Virus record (IMG/VR): IMGVR_UViG_3300028597_000072
Location: 1 to 23,896 of that record
DNA length: 23,896 bases
Reading direction: 5' to 3' (one strand)
Source of the DNA: a virus
The position numbers and the translations under genes were made by a program. Below, one piece after another: positions 6,483 through 15,216 of this stretch (position 1 is the stretch's first letter; every line of letters begins with the position of its first letter). A model generated the notes under the pieces. That model was not told the origin of the DNA. It saw nothing but the letters and a program-made list of their open reading frames with translations, and searched no databases.

Positions 6483-9434
6483 TTATTTCCAGTTGAGGCG
6501 ACCGTAGGAGTTCGGCGTACCGGAGGTAAGCGGGATCGAGGAACCGCGTGCATCCGGCGACAGCATCTTCCCGTCCACAGCAACGCGCTTACGCACGTTA
6601 ATGAGGTTCAGGCCGGTGGCGTTGGTGGTGAAGTAACCGAGGTACAAAGCCGGGCTTGCAGGCGGTTGGTTGGACGTGCCAATGGAGTACACCAGCGAGT
6701 CGCCGCTACGCACCAGCCAGACGTGGAACGTTTTATTACCGTCGGTCGCTGGGTTCAGGTTGTAGTTCATTGGAGCAACCACATCGTAGAACCCGTCCAG
6801 CATGGCTGGGGTATCATCCGCGAAGTAAACCGTCCACGCACTGACCACCCGTTGCGACATCATCACGAAACCGTAGGCTGGATCGACTACCCTGCTCCTC
6901 AGTTCGTTGACGTTCAGCGTCGACATCGCATTGTCGGCAAACAACGTAGCGACCATCTTCGTACCGCAGTCAATTTCCGAGTAGATAAACTCGGAAGACA
7001 GTACGAAGTAGAGACCCTTGCTGGGCAGGTTCACCCAACCAGCTGGGGCTGTGCCGTTCCAGTAATCCCAATAGACGCCGCCGTTAACCGCCCAGACACC
7101 GCCAGCGCAACGCAGAGCCAACATAGCTCGACCGCCGTTACCGACAATGTGGTACGAGTGCTGGGCAGCGTAACCCACCATGAACCCGCCGCTCACTCGA
7201 CGAATTGCCACCTGACCGGAGTCAGGGGCATTCATCAGACCGAGGCTGGTACCGATGGTAGCGTCGTTACGGATAATCAAACCACTGCTAGGCTGGATAG
7301 CTGCACTGGTCACGTTCTGCCGACTACCGGCGAGCGTCGCGTTGTAGACAAACATCCACGTAGTACGTTCTGCCCCGAGACCCGATACGATAGAACCCAC
7401 AATGAACGGAGACATGTCCGTGTATACTTGCGGGATGATCAGCTCGAACGTGAACTTACTGAAGCTACCGCTGACTTCGGGACTCGGCGTATATCCCCGA
7501 CTCTGAAGGTTAGCGAGTAATTGGGATTCCAGGGAGTCCATCACCGCAGTCGGCACAGTCACACTACCGGACACGCTCATGTCTGGGTTAACCACTGCCG
7601 CTCGAGTGATTCGTTCAGGGTTCCCGCGACTGAACCGGGCCTGCGATGTGCGCGATACCCCAGGAGAGCCTTCGTTCAACAACAATTGCCAGTTAGTGGA
7701 AGGGTGACCTAGCGATGGCTGGTCGTAACGTTCGGCTGTTGGCGGATATCCTTTCCAAGCGTAGTCGCCAGTTACCGACGAGTACTGGAAGGTCGGGTCA
7801 CCAACCAACGCACTTCGCACGTAGTACGTAGTGGCTCCGTATGGTGCGGGTAAACGCCCAAAGTTCAAACAGTTTACTACGTCATCCCCGACGTTGGAGA
7901 CGCTGCGCATAGACGCAGTCAGGGCAGAGCCGAACTTACCGACCGGCTGAACTTGACCGTGCTCCGTCCAGTCGTGGAATCCAGCCAATACTTCAACCGG
8001 ATCGGCGTTAACATCGTACTGGAAACGATGCAACCACATACTTCCAGTACCGGTCGTGTAAGACACCACTGTCCACATCCAGAGCTGGTTGTAAACCGTC
8101 GAGTAGATAGAGTCAGTAGATTGACTGTTCTGAGAACGTTGGTGGCTATTGTGCAGATAGTTGTTGAACGACGCGGACGCCTGCAGGTGCCATCCAGTCG
8201 AGTCATAGATCATGCGGATCGGATCGTTGTGATACTTAGACACATCGATTTGCTTGTTCTCGTTAAACTCAAATGAGAAGTAAGCGTTACCACTGCTGAT
8301 CGAGAACATGTTGTCGCTCGGATACCACTGTAGGTACCAGTGTCCGAATATACCGGTGGTTCCGTCGTCTCGAGTAAGCGCAGTGGCCATTGTGGAGCCG
8401 TTGGTCGCAAGGACGGTGGTTGACGGTGTGCCGGTATTGATGGTCGCGCTGGCGACATCGTCGTAGATAACGATGTCGTCACGTACAACGGTGCCGTTCG
8501 CGCCGCGGTTCATGGTCCAGCCGGTGATACGAGTAGCGCTAGTGAAGTTGCCGGTGATCAACTCGTTCTTGTTCAGGCGCCATACACGGTAACCGATCTT
8601 ACCTTCACGATGTAGATCATGCAGGATGTAGACGTAGTTACCTTTGATGAAACCAAACGGCGTATGGTAGATGCCTGGCAGAGGACCTTCCATTTTTAGG
8701 AAGTTACCGTTGGGTACGAAAATACCGGTGTGCTTGGTTTGGTCCATCGTGTTGTTGGTCAACGAGATGAAGTAACCAGTGTGCGCACCGGTAGCTGCGT
8801 CCTTCATGAGACCGCAGATAACGTCCTGGGTACTGCCGAGGATAGCCTTGGCACGCATGTTACTCGGGAAGTACGCTGGACGATACTCCACGTTTGACAT
8901 CATCAGGTTCTTTGTCAGATCCGTCTCAGTCATGGCGTTACGCAGGTACGAGTAATAGATGCCCGCACTGTCGCCGTCGGTGCCTGGACGAAGGATCATC
9001 AAGGTACCGTTGTCTTCGAGCATCATCGCAACGCGGTTGTACGGCGTGGTGTTACTGCCGGACTCGAAGGAACCAGTTACCGATGGAGGGAGGAACTCAC
9101 GGTCGCCGTAGAAGTCCATCGGGATGCCGCTATCCTTATCCAGCATCAGATCGAAACGACCATCGTACTCAGCCTTGTTGTAGCTGCCAACCATCCCCGC
9201 GTTGAGGTTGTGGACGTTCTGACCAAGAGCTGTAGTGTGCTTCGTAACTTCTGCCAGCAGCAGCGCTTCTACTTCGGCTGGAGTCTTGCCCCCTAGCGTA
9301 TCCGCGGTCTCCGCGTACTCGGCGCTCTGAGCTTTCTTCTTCAAGGCGGCTTCGAGACCTTCCTTGAACTCGGTCATCGAGTCTTCGACTTCAGCGATAG
9401 TCTCAGCAATGATAGTGCTAGAGGACTTCGACAT
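6483..9434 (-). CDS. Large tail fibre / receptor-binding protein (unit B)
   Basis: A 983-residue protein. The N-terminus (1-75) is helical with the fibre motif TLGGKTPAEVEALL, then QNVHNLNAGMVGSYNKAEYDGRF. The long middle is beta-rich with many short strands and aromatic residues (FLPPSVTGSFESG, MLEDNGTLMILRPGTDGDSAG, YFISLTNNTMDQTKHTGIFV), suggesting a beta-propeller-like or beta-helical shaft and binding region. The C-terminus (KTFHVWLVRSGDSLVYSIG, LGYFTTNATGLNLI, GSSIPLTSGTP) ends W-K. The first ~300 residues align by eye with the 976-residue protein at 11538, and so does the end. No catalytic depolymerase motif recognised. ATG at 9434 follows AAGGGAT. Most likely binds the host surface. 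Confidence 0.8.
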   Translation of the reverse strand: MSKSSSTIIAETIAEVEDSMTEFKEGLEAALKKKAQSAEYAETADTLGGKTPAEVEALLLAEVTKHTTALGQNVHNLNAGMVGSYNKAEYDGRFDLMLDKDSGIPMDFYGDREFLPPSVTGSFESGSNTTPYNRVAMMLEDNGTLMILRPGTDGDSAGIYYSYLRNAMTETDLTKNLMMSNVEYRPAYFPSNMRAKAILGSTQDVICGLMKDAATGAHTGYFISLTNNTMDQTKHTGIFVPNGNFLKMEGPLPGIYHTPFGFIKGNYVYILHDLHREGKIGYRVWRLNKNELITGNFTSATRITGWTMNRGANGTVVRDDIVIYDDVASATINTGTPSTTVLATNGSTMATALTRDDGTTGIFGHWYLQWYPSDNMFSISSGNAYFSFEFNENKQIDVSKYHNDPIRMIYDSTGWHLQASASFNNYLHNSHQRSQNSQSTDSIYSTVYNQLWMWTVVSYTTGTGSMWLHRFQYDVNADPVEVLAGFHDWTEHGQVQPVGKFGSALTASMRSVSNVGDDVVNCLNFGRLPAPYGATTYYVRSALVGDPTFQYSSVTGDYAWKGYPPTAERYDQPSLGHPSTNWQLLLNEGSPGVSRTSQARFSRGNPERITRAAVVNPDMSVSGSVTVPTAVMDSLESQLLANLQSRGYTPSPEVSGSFSKFTFELIIPQVYTDMSPFIVGSIVSGLGAERTTWMFVYNATLAGSRQNVTSAAIQPSSGLIIRNDATIGTSLGLMNAPDSGQVAIRRVSGGFMVGYAAQHSYHIVGNGGRAMLALRCAGGVWAVNGGVYWDYWNGTAPAGWVNLPSKGLYFVLSSEFIYSEIDCGTKMVATLFADNAMSTLNVNELRSRVVDPAYGFVMMSQRVVSAWTVYFADDTPAMLDGFYDVVAPMNYNLNPATDGNKTFHVWLVRSGDSLVYSIGTSNQPPASPALYLGYFTTNATGLNLINVRKRVAVDGKMLSPDARGSSIPLTSGTPNSYGRLNWK

Positions 9435-9453
9435 GTTGGTTTATCCCTTTGGT

Positions 9454-10098
9454 CTATTGGATCGCAGCCAGCTCAGTAGCGCCCGCCTGGAAGCAGTCGG
9501 CCAATTGCTTGGCAAACAGATCAAACGAGTTGAACTTGTCACCGACCTGCTTGAGGAGCAGTGCGCGAGATGCAGCATCGCCCTCACGAATCGCATTGGC
9601 CACATCGATCTGAGCTTCCACGACGTACTTCATGCCGTAGAGATCGTAAGCGCTGTGCAGGTGAGGTGCTGGCACGAACTGCGATGGCACGCCGATGAGG
9701 TCGCCCCAGAACACAGGACGGTCGTCGTTCATCAGCTCTTCGATCGCTTGCTTGAGCGCATACGTCGAGAACGAGAACTCGCCACCGACGTATTGTGCAG
9801 TCATCAGAATAGTGGTGCTGACGTTAGGGTTGGTGATCCGCACTGCGGTGTAGATCGCCTGACCAGTACGAGCAGTCGCTTCACGATACAGATGGACAAG
9901 TGCGTAGTCGTCGTTAGCAACGAGCGTACGGCCGGTGACGCCGTCTTTCAGGATGATCGAACCGCCGAAGAACGGACCGTAGTCCGCTACGAAGATCCGA
10001 CCCTTGACCGTTCCGATCGTGTGACTTTCGTCAACGACCTTGTTGGTCGAGCTGGTGCCGAGGAGGTCCAGCGGATATTTGAAAATGGTGTCAGCCAT
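9454..10098 (-). CDS. Tail fibre connector/baseplate-proximal protein (unit B)
   Basis: A 214-residue protein starting MADTIFKYPLDLLGTSSTNK. The N-terminal half (GPFFGGSIILKDGVTGRTLV, YREATARTGQAIYTAVRITN) is a beta domain of a kind common in large-phage virion proteins. It continues into WGDLIGVPSQFVPAPHLHSA (131-150), the W-x-x-I-x-G-x-P-x-x-F-x-P-x-x-H-x-H element typical of tail-fibre proteins, whose paired His can bind metal in T4 fibres. The C-terminus is helical. It is paralogous to 14485-15216. Start chosen at ATG 10098, with GAGGT five bases upstream and alignment to its paralog; the frame is open further up to 10446, but that would run back through the preceding gene. It probably attaches the downstream fibre to the tail. 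Confidence 0.75.
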   Translation of the reverse strand: MADTIFKYPLDLLGTSSTNKVVDESHTIGTVKGRIFVADYGPFFGGSIILKDGVTGRTLVANDDYALVHLYREATARTGQAIYTAVRITNPNVSTTILMTAQYVGGEFSFSTYALKQAIEELMNDDRPVFWGDLIGVPSQFVPAPHLHSAYDLYGMKYVVEAQIDVANAIREGDAASRALLLKQVGDKFNSFDLFAKQLADCFQAGATELAAIQ

Positions 10099-10109
10099 GA
10101 TGACCTCAA

Positions 10110-10808
10110 TTAGAACCAGCCAGCCGCGAGCGTCTGACCATTGTTTGGAGTACCTACGGTTACAGGGACCGCAGAACCGATCGGAGTGGCTGACGTACGA
10201 TAGGTATCGATACGAGTCACTCGGTTGATGGCGATAGATGACACCGCGGAAGCTCCGGTGACAATCCTGCCGATCCACATCCGAGTGGTGGTCTCTGCCA
10301 AGTCCTCGGTGCTGAAGAAGTAGCTGGTGACCGAACCGTTGAAGCGGACGTAGACGTTGTACGCGGTGTTCGGCTGCAACGTCTGACTGAACGCAGGTAG
10401 TGGTCGAGAGTACCCCATCATGACGGCATGCACCTGCGCCGGCCACGTTACGGTCAAACCGCTAGAGGTTACGCTGATTGCCGTACCGTCAAGATCGCCA
10501 TACCGAGAGATCGGCAAGATCCCTTCGGGGATACGGTTAGCCAGACCCAAGTCTACGTCGCTACTCAGCATACCGCCCACAAGCGCTGCCGTTACCCCAT
10601 GGGGGTTTTGGTAGTTCGTGATGTGGGTGTTGGCAATCGCCCTACCGGCGTTGACGACGCTGGTCGACGTATCGCCGTTCTGCATCGCTAGTGCGTTATC
10701 CGCGGCTAGCGACGCTTTAGGCTTGCGGGACAGGAGGTCTAGGACCTCCGTCTTCATCGCATTGAACTTAGCTGCCATCTGTGCAATGGCGGTAGTCAAG
10801 GCGCCCAT
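10110..10808 (-). CDS. Small tail-fibre-like protein (unit A, fourth gene)
   Basis: A 232-residue protein with the locus plan: helical N-terminus (AKFNAMKTEVLDLLSRKPK), motif THITNYQNPHGVTAALVGGM, ILPISRYG, a short beta region, then the shared end-domain (AYNVYVRFNGSVTSYFF, MWIGRIVTGASAVSSIAI, VTRIDTYRTSATPIGSAVPVT) ending W-F. NPHGVT is the classic form of the tail-fibre motif. Its counterpart in unit B is 5045-5788. ATG at 10808 follows an excellent GGAGGT at 5 bases. It may be a minor fibre or a cap protein that pairs with the large fibre through the common end-domain. No membrane or catalytic features. Confidence 0.75.
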   Translation of the reverse strand: MGALTTAIAQMAAKFNAMKTEVLDLLSRKPKASLAADNALAMQNGDTSTSVVNAGRAIANTHITNYQNPHGVTAALVGGMLSSDVDLGLANRIPEGILPISRYGDLDGTAISVTSSGLTVTWPAQVHAVMMGYSRPLPAFSQTLQPNTAYNVYVRFNGSVTSYFFSTEDLAETTTRMWIGRIVTGASAVSSIAINRVTRIDTYRTSATPIGSAVPVTVGTPNNGQTLAAGWF

Positions 10809-10820
10809 ACTCTACCTCCA

Positions 10821-11534
10821 TTAAGGCTTCCATCCACCTGGGATGGAAGCGGTTACAGTTGGTAGGCCTGAGGTGTACGGAATCGCAGCACCAATACCTA
10901 CGCTAGACAGCCTGAAGTTATCGAGCTTGGTGACCTTGCTAATCGCAATCGCCGAGATCGCCGAAGCTCCTACGCTGACGGTGCCGATGTACAGACGATT
11001 GAAGCTATCGATCTGGAATGTGTCGTACAGCTTGTAGGTCGGCGCACCGCCGACGATTTCGGCGTACACGTAGAGGGTCTTACTCCACGGTGAACTTACA
11101 TCGTCGGTGATCAGCTTGTTGATCGCAGGCATCAGGTAATACCGACCCCAAAGGATTAGAGGAACCTGCGCCGTTATTCTCAGTGTGGTGCCGGTGTATG
11201 AAGCCGGCAGAGCTGAGTTGTCGAGCGATCCGTACTGACTGACCGGCAGTGTATTGACCCGCACCAGAGCGTTTACCTTTGCATTAAGCTCAGTATCGGT
11301 GTACGCAGTAAGGATCGTACCGTTCAGTTTGTGGGGGTTGTCGGTCCGCGCAGCATGGGCGGTCGTCAACGTATCGACGTCAGCTTGCATCTGCGCGGGA
11401 GTGCGGTTGTTCAGATGAGGTGAGTCATCCGACAACTCAACTGCGGTCGGCTTCTTCGACAGAACGCGAACGATCTGCTGAGTGAAGTCGAGTACTTCCG
11501 CTTTGAGCGTGTTGAGCTTATCCTGGATCGACAT
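10821..11534 (-). CDS. Small tail-fibre-like protein (unit A, third gene)
   Basis: A 237-residue protein. The helical N-terminus (LNTLKAEVLDFTQQIVRVLS) precedes LNNRTPAQMQADVDTL and HAARTDNPHKLNGT, then TLPVSQYG and a beta-rich middle. The shared end-domain (KTLYVYAEIVGGAPTYKLY, LYIGTVSVGASAISAIAI, VTKLDNFRLSSVGIGAAIPYT) ends W-K-P. Its unit B counterpart is 5797-6480. ATG at 11534 lies three bases after the stop of the large fibre gene, with GGAG 7 bases upstream, so translation is probably coupled. Structural role inferred from family motifs and position only. Confidence 0.75.
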   Translation of the reverse strand: MSIQDKLNTLKAEVLDFTQQIVRVLSKKPTAVELSDDSPHLNNRTPAQMQADVDTLTTAHAARTDNPHKLNGTILTAYTDTELNAKVNALVRVNTLPVSQYGSLDNSALPASYTGTTLRITAQVPLILWGRYYLMPAINKLITDDVSSPWSKTLYVYAEIVGGAPTYKLYDTFQIDSFNRLYIGTVSVGASAISAIAISKVTKLDNFRLSSVGIGAAIPYTSGLPTVTASIPGGWKP

Positions 11535-11537
11535 GAA

Positions 11538-14468
11538 TCAACTCCATGCGAGCTTGTCGGCATTGCGAGGCAGACCGGTAGATACCGGAATGGCCGAGCC
11601 TTTCGACGTGGCGCTGAATCGGAAGTTACCAAGCCTGGTCACTTTCTCTGCAGCGATGGAAACGATTTGCGTGGCGTTGGTTACGATGGTTCCGACCAAG
11701 AGAGTGGTGTTACTTTCAGCAATCGGACTAGTGGCGATCACGTATTGAGCAACGTCGCCAAACACTCGGACGTAGACGTAGAACGTCCTGTTGGAGGCAT
11801 CGGTCATGACCGTACGCAAGTCAATACTACTTACCGGCAGGACGTAATACGTACCGTTGATTACCACGGGGGTTTCTTCGGAGAAGTACACGACCCAGCC
11901 TTCAGCAGCTTTCTGGGAAGCCAAACACGTCCACGTCTCTTGTGGCGATGCCGACTGACCGGTCCATGCAGTGAACTCAGCGACCGTAGTACCGATCGGT
12001 TGGAAGTTCAGCTTGGTGGTTTCGTCAGAGTAGCCTCCGTTACCTTGGGTGTTCCAGAAGAAGCCGAAGCCCAAAGTAGGATGGCCAAGGAAGTGTCGCC
12101 CAGTGCCGCCAGAGTATACGTTGTACGACCGGTGCGAATAATCATCACGGTGCAGAAACGCCTGCGCCGATCGATTGTAACGGAAGCAGAACGACGGTTG
12201 AGGCGAACCGCCCGGAACCTGCATGTAGCCGGCCATGCTGATGCCGATGAATACATCGGTGCCGATGTCATACATCGCACAAGGACCGCAATACAGAATC
12301 CCGTTCGCCGTCATCTGCACGCCAAAGGCAGTGCCATTGGTGTAAACGTATTTCGGCGTATGGGGTGTGCCTACAGATACCGCCGTCACGTTACCGGAAC
12401 CGTCTCTGGTTACAGTTACGGGACAGATGGTCACGTAGTTATTGCCATTATCACAAACACCCAGGTAGGCTACAAACGGAGGCACCCCGTTACTGGCCGG
12501 AATGACCAGCTCCGCCGTCCATTGCGTAGTGGTAGGTTCACCAGCCGCTGCCAGCTTCGATGCAATCTGGTTACCTACACCTTGCATTATGGCGTTGGTT
12601 ATCGATACCTGAGTACCTAGGACCAGGTCTTCGCTAATCGATGCCCGGCCGTCTAGACGACTGACGGAAGAGACTCCGGTTTTCGCAGCAATGAACCGCT
12701 GCGTGTGAGTGAAGAACGAACCTGTGGCCGTTACCTCGTTGACCGGGGCTTTGTACTCCTCGTCATTAAGACCAAGGTCAGTTAGGAAGTCACGCACCGG
12801 CGACGGTTCGTAACCTTTGATAGACCCTCGATAGATCGACGCGTAGTTGTAAGTCGGACCGCCTTCCAACGTAGTGCGAACGAACCCACGGCGCCAAGCG
12901 CCGGCCGCGGTAACTCCATCAGCGCAGAGATACAGTTTGGTGGCCGACAGCATTACAGCGCCATGGATGCCAGAACCGATTGCCGTACCGAACGATGGAC
13001 GAACAGCAACTCCGGACGCTGAACCGATGTTAGCAACACCGCCTTCGAGAGCGGCGTACTTAGTAGTGAAATTGACAACCTTACCGATCCACATATTCAG
13101 GTTGTCTACCACGTTCGTCAGCGAGTAACGAACTACGTTACCGAAGTCGTCGTAAGCGTAGCTGTTCTTGTAAGGGTTAGCTGTAGCCAGCTTATCCAGA
13201 ACGTTGCCGTCAAACAGCGGACCTGCGTAGGTCGGTGTCGGTACGTCGTCGGTGACCGTACTCTCGCCGGACAGGTAATGCGGATCTAGTGTTACGGACT
13301 TGGTAGCCGGATCGAACACGAAGCTGAAACCACAGGCGCTGTACGGCGCGGCGCCTGTGGTAACTAGTCGAGCTTGGTGGTAGATTTTTGTACGGATTTT
13401 TCCGGTAGCTTCATCCATTGCTGAGACCGGCGTACCGCTGTAGTAGTACATGATCTGCAAGAACGTGAACCGGGTACCAATCTGACGACACATCGGGTTA
13501 TCGGAAGCGAGCTGACTCACCATCTTGTTGCAGAATCGCATCCGGTCAAGGTTGGAGTAGTTGACACCGCCAAAACCTTTGGTAGTGATTCCGGTCATCT
13601 GCGTGAACGTCACCTCGCCGCCACCTGCCGCTGCGAGAGTTGCGCGCGGGATGGTGTACACAGTGATGTCATAAGGCGTCGACATGTTGCTGAGGGTCAG
13701 TGTGATGTTGTAGAAGTAGACGGTGTTGCCAGCTACGAACACCTCACCGCCTATTTTGATCCAAGCATCACCCACTGCCTTAGGGATGATCCCGCCGACG
13801 TGTTTGGTGGCGTCGTAGGTCCCGTTGGTCAGCGCTACGAAGTAATCGCCAGGTACTCCAGCCGAGTCCTGCAACTGACCAACGATTACCGACTGACTCG
13901 AGTTGAATACGGCAATCGCAGTAGTCCCGGGTGGGAACCAGCTGGGCTGGTAACGTCGACCAGTCCTGGTAGGTTGACCCACCTTGTTGGTAGCACCTTC
14001 AAGGAATGCGTAGAACACACCCTGACTTGCGCCGTCGGTACCATTACGCAGATAAACAGCAGTGCCATCGTCTTCGATCATGATGGCGGTGTCGATGTAT
14101 TGTAGACCAGACGTACCGCCTTCGAAGCTACCTTGAATGCCGGGCGGCAGATAGTTCTGCGTGCCATAACGCGCGATCGGCAAAACGCCATTCGGCATTA
14201 CCGTCGGTAGCAGGGCGTCGTAGGCAGCTTTGGAATGGATGCCCACCGAAGTGAAGGTATCGTTGTGCACGTTACCTTGTAGCGCTGCGTGATCGTCGGC
14301 TGCCTTACGGACTTGCTGAGCCAGTTGGGTCGGAGTCAGACCACCCACGAGCTTGGTCTGGTCTGCCGTACCGGCCGTCTTGCGTTTACCGGTGGAGACT
14401 GTCCCCACCAGGGTAAACAGCCGATCCATAGCCGCGCTGAGCGCGGCAAGGTTATCAGTCAAACTCAT
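11538..14468 (-). CDS. Large tail fibre / receptor-binding protein (unit A)
   Basis: A 976-residue protein. N-terminus: coiled or helical (DNLAALSAAMDRLFTLVGTV), then LVGGLTPTQLAQQV (40-53), QGNVHNDTFTSVG (64-76) and VLPIARYG (95-102). The large middle is beta-rich (YLPPGIQGSFEGG, MIEDDGTAVYLRNGTDGASQG, YFVALTNGTYDATKHVGGII), homologous to the protein at 6483 over at least the first ~270 residues and the last ~110. C-terminus: RTFYVYVRVFGDVAQYVI, LLVGTIVTNATQIVSI, GSAIPVSTGLP, ending W-S. No enzyme motif is apparent. ATG at 14468 follows AAGGAA. Possessing two such diverged fibres suggests two receptors or a branched fibre. Confidence 0.8.
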   Translation of the reverse strand: MSLTDNLAALSAAMDRLFTLVGTVSTGKRKTAGTADQTKLVGGLTPTQLAQQVRKAADDHAALQGNVHNDTFTSVGIHSKAAYDALLPTVMPNGVLPIARYGTQNYLPPGIQGSFEGGTSGLQYIDTAIMIEDDGTAVYLRNGTDGASQGVFYAFLEGATNKVGQPTRTGRRYQPSWFPPGTTAIAVFNSSQSVIVGQLQDSAGVPGDYFVALTNGTYDATKHVGGIIPKAVGDAWIKIGGEVFVAGNTVYFYNITLTLSNMSTPYDITVYTIPRATLAAAGGGEVTFTQMTGITTKGFGGVNYSNLDRMRFCNKMVSQLASDNPMCRQIGTRFTFLQIMYYYSGTPVSAMDEATGKIRTKIYHQARLVTTGAAPYSACGFSFVFDPATKSVTLDPHYLSGESTVTDDVPTPTYAGPLFDGNVLDKLATANPYKNSYAYDDFGNVVRYSLTNVVDNLNMWIGKVVNFTTKYAALEGGVANIGSASGVAVRPSFGTAIGSGIHGAVMLSATKLYLCADGVTAAGAWRRGFVRTTLEGGPTYNYASIYRGSIKGYEPSPVRDFLTDLGLNDEEYKAPVNEVTATGSFFTHTQRFIAAKTGVSSVSRLDGRASISEDLVLGTQVSITNAIMQGVGNQIASKLAAAGEPTTTQWTAELVIPASNGVPPFVAYLGVCDNGNNYVTICPVTVTRDGSGNVTAVSVGTPHTPKYVYTNGTAFGVQMTANGILYCGPCAMYDIGTDVFIGISMAGYMQVPGGSPQPSFCFRYNRSAQAFLHRDDYSHRSYNVYSGGTGRHFLGHPTLGFGFFWNTQGNGGYSDETTKLNFQPIGTTVAEFTAWTGQSASPQETWTCLASQKAAEGWVVYFSEETPVVINGTYYVLPVSSIDLRTVMTDASNRTFYVYVRVFGDVAQYVIATSPIAESNTTLLVGTIVTNATQIVSIAAEKVTRLGNFRFSATSKGSAIPVSTGLPRNADKLAWS

Positions 14469-14484
14469 GTCGGAAGTTCCTTAC

Positions 14485-15216
14485 TCAGAGCGCGCCGAGT
14501 TGGTTAGCCGCCTGGGTGTAAGACGCAGTCATGGAATCGATCAGCTCTTCCAGATCCGCAATACCGGCCCCGCCACCTTCGATCTCGAGCAGCTTGGCAT
14601 CGATCTCATCTTTGGTATAGTAGAGGTTAGGTAGCAGCGGTGGATTAGCCAACCAGTCCCGAGTGCGCTCACGAATGGCAGCGGCCACGTCGTAGGTAGC
14701 AGCAATCAGCTCGGCAAAGCCGGTCATGTCGTCTGCAGGGTGGGTGTGTTCGGTAGGCGGGAATACTTCCGGCTTACCGTTCACTTCCTCGAAGGTCACC
14801 TGACGCGGGTCGGCGATCTTGTTGGACATGATCTCGAGAATCTTGTTCTCGCTGAGCGTCCAGGCACCACCGAGGGTCTGGTAGGAGTCCATACGGACCT
14901 GACCACCCAGCGTACGGTCGAACAGCAAGATGGAAGCATAGACGCCACCCTTGGTGTTCTGTAATTCGTAACTGGCGCTGTTGAATCTATGCCCAGGCGC
15001 CCAGTCCACACCGCGGATCAAAAGGCGGTTGGTGGTGATGTGGCGCAGGACCATGGTGTCGCGGAAGTAAGGACCGGCCCATGGCAGCAGGAAGTGGAAG
15101 TCGAGTTCCTCTTGAGGCGGGTTCAGCGTACGGCTTTCATTGACCACCTTGTTGGTTGCCGCCGCACCCGTCAGGTCAAGTGGGTACAGATAATCGAGGG
15201 GATTGGCGCTAGCCAT
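14485..15216 (-). CDS. Tail fibre connector/baseplate-proximal protein (unit A)
   Basis: A 243-residue protein. It has YLYPLDLTGAAATNKVVNES (10-28), a beta-rich N-terminal half (WAGPYFRDTMVLRHITTNRL), and the tail-fibre element EVNGKPEVFPPTEHTHPADD (144-163) with H157 and H159 as a possible metal pair. A C-terminal helical or coiled tail (KDEIDAKLLEIEGGG, ADLEELIDSMTASYTQAANQ) ends near where the large fibre begins. It is paralogous to 9454-10098, 29 residues longer, mostly in the C-terminal helices. ATG at 15216 is the first gene of the long minus-strand operon. Likely docks the fibre to the baseplate. Confidence 0.76.
   Translation of the reverse strand: MASANPLDYLYPLDLTGAAATNKVVNESRTLNPPQEELDFHFLLPWAGPYFRDTMVLRHITTNRLLIRGVDWAPGHRFNSASYELQNTKGGVYASILLFDRTLGGQVRMDSYQTLGGAWTLSENKILEIMSNKIADPRQVTFEEVNGKPEVFPPTEHTHPADDMTGFAELIAATYDVAAAIRERTRDWLANPPLLPNLYYTKDEIDAKLLEIEGGGAGIADLEELIDSMTASYTQAANQLGAL

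Larger units (their letters stand above)
5045..15216 (-). repeat. Diverged tandem duplication of a four-gene fibre module
   Basis: Reading along the minus strand, the order connector, ~980-residue fibre, small fibre, small fibre occurs twice: unit A at 15216-10110 (243, 976, 237 and 232 residues) and unit B at 10098-5045 (214, 983, 227 and 247 residues). Each gene resembles its positional counterpart: connectors share YPLDLxG...TNKVVxES; large fibres share LPPxxxGSFE and GTDGxSxG; all six fibre genes share the C-terminal signature. Divergence is high at both DNA and protein level, so the duplication is old, not an assembly artefact. The junction is the 11-base gap 10099-10109. Confidence 0.75.

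Noticed and set aside
10099-10446. N-terminal extension of the second connector protein
   Set aside because: The extra codons overlap the upstream fibre gene in another frame and have no similarity to the paralogous connector. ATG 10098 has GAGGT and aligns with the paralog.
5045-15216. Assembly artefact or recent duplication in the fibre locus
   Set aside because: The two units differ too much at DNA level, no long identical stretches were seen, and all eight genes are intact.
5045-15216. Diversity-generating retroelement targeting the fibres
   Set aside because: No reverse transcriptase gene or template/variable repeat pair is visible in the window.
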